Both the position numbers and the translations under genes were made by a program. Below, in pieces: positions 27,454 through 35,884 of a DNA stretch of 64,000 nt (the stretch's first letter is position 1; each line of letters begins with the position of its first letter). The stretch lies in NCBI RefSeq assembly GCF_000152705.1, contig NZ_CH672413.1, forward strand, positions 3,166,139 to 3,230,138. The letters run 5' to 3'. The notes beneath the pieces are model-generated. The model searched no databases. It was not told the DNA's origin and saw nothing but the letters and a program-made list of their open reading frames with translations. The stretch comes from Janibacter sp. HTCC2649 (GTDB lineage Bacteria > Actinomycetota > Actinomycetes > Actinomycetales > Dermatophilaceae).

Positions 27454-28831
27454 GTATGCCGGTGTGCTGGCTGTGCCGCAGGCTCGCCTTGTCCTCGGGG
27501 CAGGTCTGGCATCCGTGGTCGGCGACGTTCTGGCCATGGTGGCCCTCCTCCTGCGCCTCCACGACGAGGGCCACGGCCCGTACGCCGTGTCCGCGCTGCT
27601 CGTCTGTTTCGCCCTGCCGTTGGTGCTCACGATGGGGATCGCGGGCTCGGTCGCGGATGCCCACGACCCGCGTCGCGTCCTCGTCGCCGCGACCCTGGTC
27701 CAGGCGCTCGGAGCCGTCGGCCTCGTCGTCGCGCCCTCCTTGGCATGGACCTGCGTCTCAGTACTCGTGCTCCAGACCGGGTTCGCCTTCGCCAACCCGG
27801 TCTGGAGCGCCGTGATGCCGCTCGTCGTCGGCGAGGACCTCTCCGGCACCTATGTCTCGCTGTCGCAAGGGCTGCGATCCATCGCGTCGCCCATCGGTGC
27901 CGCCCTCGCCGGTGTCCTCGTCCAGCACTGGGGGAGCCAAGTGGCCCTGGGCATCAACGCGGCCAGCTTTGTCGGACTCCTCGCTGCCGCCCTCGCCCTG
28001 CGCGTCACCCGCACGCCAGCAACGCGCCCTGCGACATCGTTCCTCCCACGTGACGGGCTCCTGGCTCTGCGCGCCAACCCGGTCATCGCCGCCCTCGTCT
28101 TCGGCGTCGTGCCGATCATCCTCACCGTCGAGGCCGTCAACGCCGTCGAGGTCTTCCTCGTACGGGGTGAACTCGGCGCCTCGCCCGCCCAGTTCGGACT
28201 CGCCGAGGCGTGCGGCGGCGTCGGTGCCGTGGTCGGCTCGTTCGCGGCCGCCGCGGTGAGGACTCGCGACCGCCGCATCCTCGGCCTTCTCATCGGTATC
28301 ACTGCCACGCCCATCGTCCAGATCGCACAGGGGATGGCTCCCCATCTCGGTGTGTATGCCGTGTGCACCATGGCCATTGGTCTCGCCCTGGGCGTCGTGA
28401 ACGCGTTGATCTTCGCCCTCCTGCTGCACGAGATCACCGAGGGTGATCGCGGCAAGGTCGTCGCCCTCGTGAGTGGTCTCTCGAGAACGACGACCATCGC
28501 GGCCCTGGCCATCGGGGGAGCGCTGGGTACGCAGTTGGGCGCGCGGACGGCATACGTCGTCTGCGGTTCTGTTGGGCTGCTCATCGCGGTGACCGCCGCG
28601 CTCCGGGTCCGCTCCGCGCTACGCAAGCCAGGTGGTGACGATCTCCCTGCCTGCGTCCGTTCCTGGAAGGACGATGAATCCGCCGAATGCCAGGATGCCG
28701 AGCAACAGGTAGAGGGCGGAACGTCGCACGCGATGCGACGTCCAGGCGTCCGGTCCGCGCAGCCCCATCAGGAGCGTCCCGACCGCGACAGCGGGCGCCA
28801 ACACGAGGACGAGGGCGGTCTTCAGCGGTGA
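27434..28831 (+). CDS. MFS efflux transporter controlled by the ArsR regulator
   Basis: The 12 predicted spans begin near residue 17 and end about residue 395. Motif-A-like AGSVADAHDPRRVLVAATL and motif-C-like segments are present, and the family resembles DHA1-type drug exporters. The open frame gives 465 residues, but residues after about 396 (from PGGDDLPACV) are hydrophilic and look like the reverse shadow of the gene on the other strand. The last 213 bases overlap the real-looking minus-strand gene 28619-28981. A stop in another frame (TGA at 28636-28638) suggests a lost stop or a frameshift. Confidence 0.82.
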   Translation: MKRLLHEYAGVLAVPQARLVLGAGLASVVGDVLAMVALLLRLHDEGHGPYAVSALLVCFALPLVLTMGIAGSVADAHDPRRVLVAATLVQALGAVGLVVAPSLAWTCVSVLVLQTGFAFANPVWSAVMPLVVGEDLSGTYVSLSQGLRSIASPIGAALAGVLVQHWGSQVALGINAASFVGLLAAALALRVTRTPATRPATSFLPRDGLLALRANPVIAALVFGVVPIILTVEAVNAVEVFLVRGELGASPAQFGLAEACGGVGAVVGSFAAAAVRTRDRRILGLLIGITATPIVQIAQGMAPHLGVYAVCTMAIGLALGVVNALIFALLLHEITEGDRGKVVALVSGLSRTTTIAALAIGGALGTQLGARTAYVVCGSVGLLIAVTAALRVRSALRKPGGDDLPACVRSWKDDESAECQDAEQQVEGGTSHAMRRPGVRSAQPHQERPDRDSGRQHEDEGGLQR

Positions 28832-28981
28832 CACCGCCGCGAGATCCGTGACCGAGGCCCACCACGTGGCGGCCGTCCAAACGCCCACGAGAGTCAGTAC
28901 GAGCAGGACCGCGAGTCCGACGAGGAGCATCCAACCAAGATCGCGACCCACGGTGTCGTGCTTCGCCACGCCGTCATCCAT
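28619..28981 (-). CDS. Small membrane protein, function unknown
   Basis: This 120-residue product has three hydrophobic spans: LGWMLLVGLAVLLVLTLVGVW, KTALVLVLAPAVAVGTLLMGL, and SALYLLLGILAFGGFIVLPG. ATG 28981 gives the shortest start before the first span; the open frame runs much further upstream through the ABC gene and would be antisense. It lies between the convergent MFS gene and the divergent ABC-transporter gene, with a perfect palindrome 10 bases before it. The family is not recognised. Confidence 0.65.
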   Translation of the reverse strand: MDDGVAKHDTVGRDLGWMLLVGLAVLLVLTLVGVWTAATWWASVTDLAAVSPLKTALVLVLAPAVAVGTLLMGLRGPDAWTSHRVRRSALYLLLGILAFGGFIVLPGTDAGREIVTTWLA

Positions 28982-28990
28982 GGCGAGAGT

Positions 28991-29008
28991 ATCCACCGGT
29001 CGGTGGAT
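28991..29008. promoter_or_regulatory. Palindrome in divergent promoter region
   Basis: ATCCACCG and CGGTGGAT form a perfect inverted repeat with a two-base centre, between the divergent membrane-protein gene (start 28981) and the ABC ATPase gene (start 29066). Its size and place fit a dimeric repressor site. The response regulator downstream (31948-32580) is one candidate; this is a guess. Confidence 0.45.
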
Positions 29009-29065
29009 GCCGTCTCCACCGCTCAGTCGGCGCGACGCCTGCGTTGAGGAGAGCACTCTGAACGT

Positions 29066-29935
29066 ATGACAGCGATCAGCATCCGCGGGCTCGTCAAGGG
29101 CTATGGCGACAAACGAGCCGTTGATGGGCTCGACCTGGACATCGAATCCGGCGAGGTCTTCTCGCTCCTCGGTCCCAACGGCGCCGGCAAGACGACGACC
29201 GTGGAGATCCTTGAGGGGTTCCGTACCCGTGACGCCGGCGAGGTGAGCGTCCTCGGGCAGGACCCAGCATCCGCAGATCGCCTGTGGCGCAACCGGATCG
29301 GCATCGTCCTGCAGAGCTCGTCGGGCCTCGACCTCCTCACGCCGCGCGAGATCCTTCGGTCGACGGGTCGTGCCTATGCCAATCCTCGGGACATTGATGA
29401 CGTCATCGCCTCGGTCGGGCTCGAGGAGAAGGCCGACGTGCGCATCGCTGGGCTCTCGGGGGGACAGCGTCGCCGCCTCGACGTCGGACTGGGCATCGTC
29501 GGTCGACCCGAGCTGCTCTTCCTCGATGAGCCCACGACCGGCTTCGACCCGCAGGCCCGCCGCGACTTCTGGGGGCTCATCCGCAGCCTCGCCGCGGAGG
29601 GCACGACGATCCTCCTCACGACCCACTACCTCGACGAGGCCGAGCAGCTCGCGGACCGCGTCGGAGTCATCGCGGCCGGCAAGCTGCTCGCACTCGACAC
29701 CCCGGCCAACCTCGGCGGCCGCGCCTCCGAGGAGGCCACCGTCTCGTGGACCGAAGGCGGCCAACGGCAGACGCTGCGGTCGGCCACCCCGACCCTTGAG
29801 GTGACTCGTCTCGCCCAGCGGCTCGGCGGCGAGATCCCCGAGCTCGTCGTCAGTCGCCCCTCGCTCGAGGACACCTACCTGACGCTCATCGCACCGCACA
29901 TCGAAGCTGTCCAGACAGAAGAGGTCATGGCATGA
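29066..29935 (+). CDS. ABC-2 exporter ATP-binding subunit
   Basis: This 289-residue ATPase of the DrrA/CcmA type has Walker A LGPNGAGKTTT, Q-loop IVLQSSSGLD, signature LSGGQRRRLDVGL, Walker B LLFLDEPTTGFD and H-loop LLTTHYLDEAEQLADRV. A C-terminal domain of about 60 residues after the H-loop carries the SLEDTYLTL motif common to antibiotic-type exporters. Its stop overlaps the permease start (ATGA). The pair is followed by a two-component system, the usual order in actinobacterial self-protection modules. Confidence 0.93.
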   Translation: MTAISIRGLVKGYGDKRAVDGLDLDIESGEVFSLLGPNGAGKTTTVEILEGFRTRDAGEVSVLGQDPASADRLWRNRIGIVLQSSSGLDLLTPREILRSTGRAYANPRDIDDVIASVGLEEKADVRIAGLSGGQRRRLDVGLGIVGRPELLFLDEPTTGFDPQARRDFWGLIRSLAAEGTTILLTTHYLDEAEQLADRVGVIAAGKLLALDTPANLGGRASEEATVSWTEGGQRQTLRSATPTLEVTRLAQRLGGEIPELVVSRPSLEDTYLTLIAPHIEAVQTEEVMA

Positions 29936-30729
29936 ACGCCCTCGCACTCGGAGTCGACCGCACGGTCCTCGAGCTCAAGATGTACTCCCGCGAGAAGGAG
30001 GCAGTCTTCTTCTCGTTCCTCTTCCCCATCCTCATGCTCGGCCTCTTCTCGGTGATCTTCGGTGACCAGATGGAGGCGGGTGGCTCGCAGATGAGTGCTG
30101 CCGAGTACTTCCTGCCCGGCATGATCTCGGCCGGCATCCTGCTCACGTCATTCCAGACGATGGCGATGTCGGTGACGGCCGAGCGCGACGACGGCACGCT
30201 CAAGCGACTGCGCAGCACCCCGATGCCGCCGGTCTCCTACTTCCTCGGCAAGGTCGGGTTGGTCGTCGTCACCGCGCTTGCCCAGCAGGTGCTGCTCCTC
30301 GCCGTGGCCAGGTTCGCCTTCGGGGTGGACCTGCCCGACACGGCCGACCGCTGGTTCACTTTCGCATGGGTCTTCGGGCTGGGGGCGTTCGCCGGCACCG
30401 TCCTCGGCACGGCCTACAGCTCGCTCGCCTCGGCGCGCTCGGTCGGCGCCATCGTCATCGCGCCGATGCTCATCCTGCAGTTCATCTCGGGCGTCTACTT
30501 CGCCTTCACCGACATCCCGTCGTGGCTGCAGCAGATTGCCTCGGTCTTCCCACTCAAGTGGATCGCCCAGGGTATGCGCTCGGTCTTCTTCCCCGACTCC
30601 ATGGCATCCCTGGAGATGGGCGGAGCCTGGGAGCCCGGACGCACCGCCATGGTCCTCGGGGTCTGGGCCGTCGCCGGCCTGGTCCTGTGTGTCCTCACCT
30701 TCCGCTGGTTCAAGCGCGGCACGACATGA
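29932..30729 (+). CDS. ABC-2 exporter permease
   Basis: This 265-residue membrane protein has six spans. ELKMYSREKEAVFFSFLFPILMLGLFSVIFG opens the first pair, and AMSVTAERDDGTLKRLRSTPMPP is the conserved cytoplasmic loop that contacts the ATPase. The C-terminal SVFPLKWIAQGMRSVFFPD segment is typical of DrrB-like permeases. Together with the preceding ATPase it forms a half-transporter pair for export of a drug, lipid or natural product. The cargo cannot be read from sequence. Confidence 0.92.
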   Translation: MNALALGVDRTVLELKMYSREKEAVFFSFLFPILMLGLFSVIFGDQMEAGGSQMSAAEYFLPGMISAGILLTSFQTMAMSVTAERDDGTLKRLRSTPMPPVSYFLGKVGLVVVTALAQQVLLLAVARFAFGVDLPDTADRWFTFAWVFGLGAFAGTVLGTAYSSLASARSVGAIVIAPMLILQFISGVYFAFTDIPSWLQQIASVFPLKWIAQGMRSVFFPDSMASLEMGGAWEPGRTAMVLGVWAVAGLVLCVLTFRWFKRGTT

Positions 30730-30736
30730 TGGCCCG

Positions 30737-31951
30737 GTGACCGCTTCACCGACCCCGTCCGCAGAGCTCTCGAGCGACCAGCTCGCGGCCATGTGGCGCG
30801 GGCAGGCGAAGTGGTGGCACCTCAGCTGCTACGCGATCATCGCGACGGCCTGCGCCATCGCTCTCGTGGACGCGCCGGGCGAGCACGGCCGCCTGCCGAC
30901 CCTGCTCCTCCTGCTGGGGATCGCGCTCGCCTACACGCTCTTCGGTCGCCGTGCGATCCAGCGCGAGGGAACGGTGTATGCCGTTCTGTATCAGCTGAGT
31001 GCCTGGGCCTGCGTCCTCGCCGTCATCCTCATCGACCCCGACTTCGAGTCGTGGTTGCTGTTCTTCTGTCTCTTTCCCCAGATCTGGGCGACGTTCGAGA
31101 AGCGCCACGCCCTCATCGGAACGGGTCTTGCCCTCCTGGCCCTCTTCACAGCCACGGTTCTGCCCTCGGACGACCCGGCAGACATGGTGCCGGCAGCCCT
31201 CGTCTCCGTGCTCATCTCGTTCGTCCTGTCGGCCACGCTCGGCCTCTTCATCCACCGCATCATCAGAGAGGCGGAGGAGCGTGCCCTGGTCATCGACGAG
31301 CTCCAGTCGACCCGCGCGCAGCTCGCCGCCGTCGAGCACGCCCAAGGAGTGCAGGACGAGCGGAGCCGCCTCTCCCGCGAGATCCACGACACCCTGGCGC
31401 AAGGCTTCACGTCGGTCATCGCGCTCTCTCGCGCCGCCAGCTCCGCCCTCGAGCGTGACGACGTCGACAAGGCCCGCGAGCGGCTCGCGATGATCGAGAG
31501 CACAGCCGTCGACAACCTCGCCGAGGCCCGGGTCATCGTCGCCGAGCTCACGCCCGGACACCTTCAGTCGCGCACTCTCGTCGAGGCGCTCGCACGGCTC
31601 GCCGAGACGATGACGCGAGAGACCGGCATACAGGTGTCGTCGTCGGTCGCCGGGGAACCGGCGCCGCTCGGGGGCAACGCCGAGGTCGTCGTCCTACGCG
31701 GGGCACAGGAGGCCCTGTCCAACGTCCGACGCCACTCGGGCGCCAAGGCCGCCGCGGTGACGCTCACCTATGAAGCCGAGCGCGTTGCCCTCGAGGTCAA
31801 GGACGACGGCGCTGGGTTCGATCCCACGACTGCCCAGATGGGCTTCGGACTCGACGGATTGCGCTCTCGCGCAACCGAACTCGGGGGAGAGGTCAGCATC
31901 GCTCGCGCCAAGCCGCGCGGAACCCGACTCGTCATGGAGCTGCCCCGATGA
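30737..31951 (+). CDS. Sensor histidine kinase, HisKA_3 (DesK/NarX) type
   Basis: This 404-residue kinase has about five membrane spans over residues 30-165, without a large external domain. A coiled coil follows, then the HisKA_3 box LSREIHDTLAQGFTSVI with the phosphoacceptor near His217, then an ATPase domain ending DDGAGFDPTTAQMGFGLDGLRSRA. GTG 30737 follows CATGAT by 6 bases, suggesting leaderless expression despite the short gap after the permease. The spans-only sensor fits membrane-stress or drug sensing. It pairs with the overlapping response regulator. Confidence 0.92.
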   Translation: MTASPTPSAELSSDQLAAMWRGQAKWWHLSCYAIIATACAIALVDAPGEHGRLPTLLLLLGIALAYTLFGRRAIQREGTVYAVLYQLSAWACVLAVILIDPDFESWLLFFCLFPQIWATFEKRHALIGTGLALLALFTATVLPSDDPADMVPAALVSVLISFVLSATLGLFIHRIIREAEERALVIDELQSTRAQLAAVEHAQGVQDERSRLSREIHDTLAQGFTSVIALSRAASSALERDDVDKARERLAMIESTAVDNLAEARVIVAELTPGHLQSRTLVEALARLAETMTRETGIQVSSSVAGEPAPLGGNAEVVVLRGAQEALSNVRRHSGAKAAAVTLTYEAERVALEVKDDGAGFDPTTAQMGFGLDGLRSRATELGGEVSIARAKPRGTRLVMELPR

Positions 31952-32580
31952 TCCGCATCCTCGTCGTCGACGACCACCCCGTCGTACGCGCCGGCATGGT
32001 GGCCCTGCTCAGTGAGCTCGAGGACCTCGACGTCGTCGGCGAGGCCGGCAACGGTGCCGAGGCGCTCGCCCTCTCGCCCCGGCTCGCGCCCGACGTGGTC
32101 CTGATGGATCTGCGTATGCCGGTCATGGACGGTGCCGAGGCCACCGCTCGGCTGCGTGCCCAACCCGACCCGCCCGAGGTCCTCGTCCTCACGACCTACG
32201 ACACCGACGCCGACATCGTGCGAGCCGTCGAGTCCGGAGCGCGCGGCTACCTGCTCAAGGACACGCCGCCAGCCGTCCTCGCCGACGCCATCCGACGGGC
32301 CGCACTGGGTGAGACCGTCCTGGCCCCGCCCGTGGCAGCCCGGCTCGCCGAACGGTTGCGCGCCCCCGCACAGGTCGAGCTGACCCCGCGTGAACTCGAC
32401 GTCCTTCAGGCCGTCGCCCGGGGACTGTCCAACGGTGAGGTGGGACGAGAACTCTTCATCGGCGAGGCGACGGTCAAGACCCACCTGCTGCGGATCTTCG
32501 CCAAGCTCGAAGTGACGGACAGGACGGCCGCGGTCACGGCGGCATACAAGATCGGTCTGATCTCCCTGCCCCGCAACTGA
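31948..32580 (+). CDS. LuxR/NarL-type response regulator
   Basis: This 210-residue regulator has a receiver with Asp8/Asp9, the phosphoacceptor Asp54 in VLMDLRMP, a switch Thr in LVLTTYD, and Lys in LLKDTP. A GerE-type DNA-binding domain follows (ELTPRELDVLQAVARGLSNGEVGRELF, then ATVKTHLLRIFAKL). It overlaps the kinase by four bases (ATGA). With the ABC-2 exporter upstream it forms one operon of about 3.5 kb, so the exporter is the likely target. Confidence 0.95.
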   Translation: MIRILVVDDHPVVRAGMVALLSELEDLDVVGEAGNGAEALALSPRLAPDVVLMDLRMPVMDGAEATARLRAQPDPPEVLVLTTYDTDADIVRAVESGARGYLLKDTPPAVLADAIRRAALGETVLAPPVAARLAERLRAPAQVELTPRELDVLQAVARGLSNGEVGRELFIGEATVKTHLLRIFAKLEVTDRTAAVTAAYKIGLISLPRN

Positions 32581-32589
32581 TCCGAGCGC

Positions 32590-33324
32590 CTAGCCGAGGA
32601 CCTGCCCGAGGAGGCCGCCCGCGCCCCCACCTCCGCCGCCACCATGCTGCTGGTGGCTGCCGTCGACGACCGACTCACTGGGCTGGACGAGGACGTAGCC
32701 CTGACCGCTGAAGGCCATCTGCAACGTCTCGCCGGTCCCACCGCGCACGAGCGAGCCGATGCCACCCGTGTCCACGCGGACGTCCATGTGGACTCCGGCC
32801 GTCCACAGGACCACCGCCTGGGCGTCACCGAACGTGGGGGCGCTCGCGACATCGAGGGCCACGGGGTCGCCCTTGGTGGTCACGGCGACATAGCCGGTGC
32901 CCTGCAGTGACACGTTGTAGAGACCGCCGGTCATGGCCGCCCCACGAGCCTGGATCCGGTGGATGTCCCACGTGATCGAGCTGCTGAACGCGAGGACGTT
33001 GTTGCCGTTGACCGAGATGGCGTCGTTCTCCAGATACATGATCTGAACCTCGGCGGCGGACTCGGCGAGGAACAGGTCGCCCTGCCCGGAGCAGGTCATC
33101 ATCGTGATGCCCTCGCCCGTGACCGCGGACTTGAGGAACTTCCCCATGCCCGAGCCCTTCTTGGCGAAGCGCACGTCGCCCTGATAGGCGACCATCGAAC
33201 CGGCCCGAGCCATGACCTCGCCGTAGCGCATGTCGACACGGAGCAGCTTCTTGTTCTGCAGGGAGAACGGGTCGGCCGTCTCCTTCTCCTTGAAGTCCTG
33301 GAACAGCGAGCCGTGAATCGTCAT
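32590..33324 (-). CDS. AIM24 family protein
   Basis: This 244-residue beta-rich protein of the AIM24/TIGR00266 family reads FQDFKEKETADPFSLQNKKLLRVDM at the start. Then come VMARAGSMVAYQGDVRF, VTGEGITMMTCSGQGDLFLAESAAEVQIMYLE, and SGQGYVLVQPSE, ending in a Gly-rich tail. GAGGGGT precedes the ATG at 33324. Function in bacteria is unknown; the fold suggests a ligand-binding or membrane-surface beta-helix. It is divergent from the small Pro-rich gene at 33456. Confidence 0.9.
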   Translation of the reverse strand: MTIHGSLFQDFKEKETADPFSLQNKKLLRVDMRYGEVMARAGSMVAYQGDVRFAKKGSGMGKFLKSAVTGEGITMMTCSGQGDLFLAESAAEVQIMYLENDAISVNGNNVLAFSSSITWDIHRIQARGAAMTGGLYNVSLQGTGYVAVTTKGDPVALDVASAPTFGDAQAVVLWTAGVHMDVRVDTGGIGSLVRGGTGETLQMAFSGQGYVLVQPSESVVDGSHQQHGGGGGGGAGGLLGQVLG

Positions 33325-33455
33325 CGTCAGTACCCCTCGCGGGTGTGATGTCGCACGCCCGAGACGGCGGCGAACTCCTGCTCCGAACCTAGGCCTCAGC
33401 CTCACCGCGGGACTAAGGTTTCGACAGACTCGTCACGACGATGCAGGAGGCATTC

Positions 33456-33941
33456 ATGGGGTTCCTCGACAAGGCCACCGCCGCGGCCAAGCAGGCCGCG
33501 ACCGACGCGAAGAAGGCGGCGGCCGACTTCCAGGCCGCCAACCCCAACCTGATGAGCGGCAACCTCGGGGGCGGGGGCGGCGGCGGTGCGCAGGCCGACC
33601 GGCTGCTGCGCGACCTCGGGGCCCTCACCTATCTCAGCGCGCAGGGCCGTCCCGGATCGGCGGAGGAGCACCAGCGGATCATGGGAGAGCTGCAGCGTCT
33701 GGAGTCCACGGGTGGACTCAACCTCACGCTGACTTCGGCGTATGCCGCGCCCGGAGCTCCGCCGCCGCCTCCCGGTGCCGTGCGCAGCGCCCATGAAGCC
33801 ACTCAGGCTGCGCCTCCTCCGCCCGGAAGCGTGCCTCCGCCGCCACCGCCCTCGGCCGCGCCCGCCCAGCAGGTCCAGGACGAGGACCTCGGTGGGGGGC
33901 AGGGGACTGGCGCTCCGCCTCCGCCGCCCAGCTGGAGCTGA
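33456..33941 (+). CDS. Small protein with Lys/Ala helix and poly-Pro tail
   Basis: This 161-residue soluble protein has an Ala/Lys helix at the start (DKATAAAKQAATDAKKAAADFQ), a Gly-run, a helical middle (ADRLLRDLGALTYLSAQ, RIMGELQRLES) and a disordered C-terminal half of repeated Pro blocks. I chose ATG 33456 because AGGAGG (33445-33450) sits five bases before it; the ATG at 33441 lies upstream of that site. It is divergent from the AIM24 gene and could be its partner, but I do not recognise a family. Confidence 0.75.
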   Translation: MGFLDKATAAAKQAATDAKKAAADFQAANPNLMSGNLGGGGGGGAQADRLLRDLGALTYLSAQGRPGSAEEHQRIMGELQRLESTGGLNLTLTSAYAAPGAPPPPPGAVRSAHEATQAAPPPPGSVPPPPPPSAAPAQQVQDEDLGGGQGTGAPPPPPSWS

Positions 33942-33947
33942 CTTCGC

Positions 33948-34580
33948 TCAGGCGCTCTGGCGGGCCTTGCTGCGGTGCCGGAGGTACTCGAAGACCATGG
34001 GCAGGACGGACACCAGGACGATGAGCAGGACGGCGGCCTCGAGGTTGTCCTGGATGAACTTGATGCCACCGAGGAAGTAGCCGAGGAGCGTGATGGTCGT
34101 CGCCCACAGGACGGCGCCGACGGCGCTCCACACGAAGAAGTGGCGGCGATCCATCTTGCCGACGCCGGCAACGACGGTGATGAAGGTGCGCACGATCGGC
34201 ACGAACCGGCCGATGACGAGGGCCTTGGCGCCGTACTTCTCGAAGAAGGCGTGGGTCTGGTCGAAGTACTTCTTGTTGATGAAGCGACCCTCGCGCTCAT
34301 ACAGCGGGGTGCCGATGGCTCGTCCGATCTCGTAGCCGGCGACGTTGCCGAGGAACGCGGCGATGCTGAGGATGACGCACGCCAAGACAATGTTGATGCT
34401 GATTTCGCCGCCGTGGATGAACAGGCCGATCGCAAAGAGCAGTGAGTCACCGGGGAGGATCGGGAAGAGCAGCCCACACTCGACGAAGACGATGAGGACA
34501 CTGACCCAGAAGAACTGGGAGCCGAAGCGGTCGAGGAGCCACTGAGGATCCATGAAGTCGGGGCCGAGCGAGGGCATCAT
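33948..34580 (-). CDS. DedA family membrane protein
   Basis: This 210-residue DedA/SNARE-associated protein has the key stretch FVECGLLFPILPGDSLLFAIGLF (with the acidic and GDS residues needed for activity), LGYEIG-type segment NVAGYEIGRAIG, and FFEKYGAKALVIGRFVPIVRTFITVVAGVGKMDRRHF with its paired Arg residues. The ATG at 34580 is chosen as the first of two tandem ATGs; one at 34553 is also possible. Family members flip undecaprenyl phosphate or phospholipids. Its stop is seven bases from the convergent Pro-rich gene. Confidence 0.93.
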   Translation of the reverse strand: MMPSLGPDFMDPQWLLDRFGSQFFWVSVLIVFVECGLLFPILPGDSLLFAIGLFIHGGEISINIVLACVILSIAAFLGNVAGYEIGRAIGTPLYEREGRFINKKYFDQTHAFFEKYGAKALVIGRFVPIVRTFITVVAGVGKMDRRHFFVWSAVGAVLWATTITLLGYFLGGIKFIQDNLEAAVLLIVLVSVLPMVFEYLRHRSKARQSA

Positions 34581-34626
34581 CACGGGCGCAAGCGTATGCC
34601 GTGTCGCTGAGCGACCGCTGAAAGGT

Positions 34627-35175
34627 TCACTGCCCGGTGCTGCCGTCGATGCACTCGCGCAGCAGGTCGGCGTGCCCGAGGTGCTGGGCGTACTCCTCGA
34701 TGAGGTGGACGACGACGTCGCGAACGTTGAGTTCGCCGTGGTGGCCCGCGTCGATGACCTCGCCCATGTCGTCGTGCGCGGCGAGCCACGCCTCGGCGTA
34801 GGCGACCTCCTCGCGCCATGCCGCCCAAGCGTCGTCGACCGCCGCTTGGTCACCGACCACATTGTTGAAGTCCGCGTCGGCGCGCGGCGGACCCCAGAGT
34901 CGGTCCGCCTCCTCCCCAGCGAGGGTGCGACGCCACCAGCCGCGCTCGACCTCGGCGAGGTGTCGCACGAGCCCGAGGAGGGACATCGACGACGGCGGGA
35001 CGGAACGCTGCGCCATCTGCTCGGGGGTGAGCCCGTCGCACTTCAGCTCGAGCGTCTGCCGACGATGACGCAGGTATGCCGCGTAGTTGTCGCGTTCCCC
35101 CATGGGCGGGCTGTCGCTCTCGCGGGGGTCCTCGTCGGGCGCCACCCACATGTCGTCGTACGTCTGGTCGGTCAT
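34627..35175 (-). CDS. DinB/DUF664 family protein
   Basis: This 182-residue protein of the DinB-like four-helix fold has readable blocks RHRRQTLELKCDGLTPEQMAQR, SLLGLVRHLAEVERGWWRRTL, WREEVAYAEAWLA and VRDVVVHLIEEYAQHLGHADLLRE. The His in VRHLAEVE and two His in HLIEEYAQHLGH form the usual metal triad. Related proteins are mycothiol- or bacillithiol-dependent transferases, which would fit an actinobacterium. ATG 35175 or one three codons upstream could start it. It is divergent from the TrmH gene with 19 bases between. Confidence 0.85.
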   Translation of the reverse strand: MTDQTYDDMWVAPDEDPRESDSPPMGERDNYAAYLRHRRQTLELKCDGLTPEQMAQRSVPPSSMSLLGLVRHLAEVERGWWRRTLAGEEADRLWGPPRADADFNNVVGDQAAVDDAWAAWREEVAYAEAWLAAHDDMGEVIDAGHHGELNVRDVVVHLIEEYAQHLGHADLLRECIDGSTGQ

Positions 35176-35194
35176 GCCTGACATTGTTGGCCCC

Positions 35195-35836
35195 GTGAGT
35201 GACGAGCGCGACCGGATTCCCGGCGAGACCGTTGGCGTGGGCCCCTGGGAGGGGCCGCTGCCCGACGACGACCGGCTCGACCCAGACCTCCTGCGCGACG
35301 GCGACCGACGCAACGTCGTGGACGGCTACCGCTACTGGCGGCACGACGCGATCGTCGCCGACCTCGACACCCGCCGCCACGACTTCCACATCGCGATCGA
35401 GAACTGGGAGCACGACTTCAACATCGGCTCCGTCGTCCGCACCGCCAACGCCATGGGCGCGGCCGCCTTCCACATCGTCGGCAAACGCCGATGGAACCGG
35501 CGCGGTGCGATGGTCACGGACCGCTACCAGCACGAACACCACCACCCCACACCAGGTGACCTGGCCACGTGGGCCGCTGCGAACGGCATACGCCTCATCG
35601 GGATCGACAACCTCCCCGGCAGCCGCCCGCTCGAGACGTTCGACCTGCCGAGGAACGCGATGCTCGTCTTCGGGCAGGAGGGGCCGGGGCTGTCGGAGGC
35701 GATGCGCGCCGAGTGCGAGGCGACGCTGCACATCGAGCAGTTCGGGTCGACCCGTTCCATCAACGCCGGCGCTGCCGCCGCCATCGCCATGCACGCCTGG
35801 GTGCGACGGCACGTCTTCGACCAGCCGATCACCTAG
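35195..35836 (+). CDS. TrmH/SpoU-family RNA 2'-O-methyltransferase
   Basis: This 213-residue enzyme has the knotted SPOUT fold motifs: ENWEHDFNIGSVVRTANAMGA (motif 1 with the catalytic Arg), MLVFGQEGPGLS (motif 2), and GSTRSINAGAAAAIAMHAW (motif 3). An N-terminal extension of about 65 residues precedes them. GTG 35195 lies seven bases after a CATTGT hexamer without a ribosome site. The target RNA, a tRNA or rRNA 2'-hydroxyl, cannot be decided. It may share regulation with the divergent DinB gene. Confidence 0.9.
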   Translation: MSDERDRIPGETVGVGPWEGPLPDDDRLDPDLLRDGDRRNVVDGYRYWRHDAIVADLDTRRHDFHIAIENWEHDFNIGSVVRTANAMGAAAFHIVGKRRWNRRGAMVTDRYQHEHHHPTPGDLATWAAANGIRLIGIDNLPGSRPLETFDLPRNAMLVFGQEGPGLSEAMRAECEATLHIEQFGSTRSINAGAAAAIAMHAWVRRHVFDQPIT

Positions 35837-35884
35837 GCTGTCTCTTCCCCCCAACACACCTGAGCTCAGGAGAGGCACTTCGTC

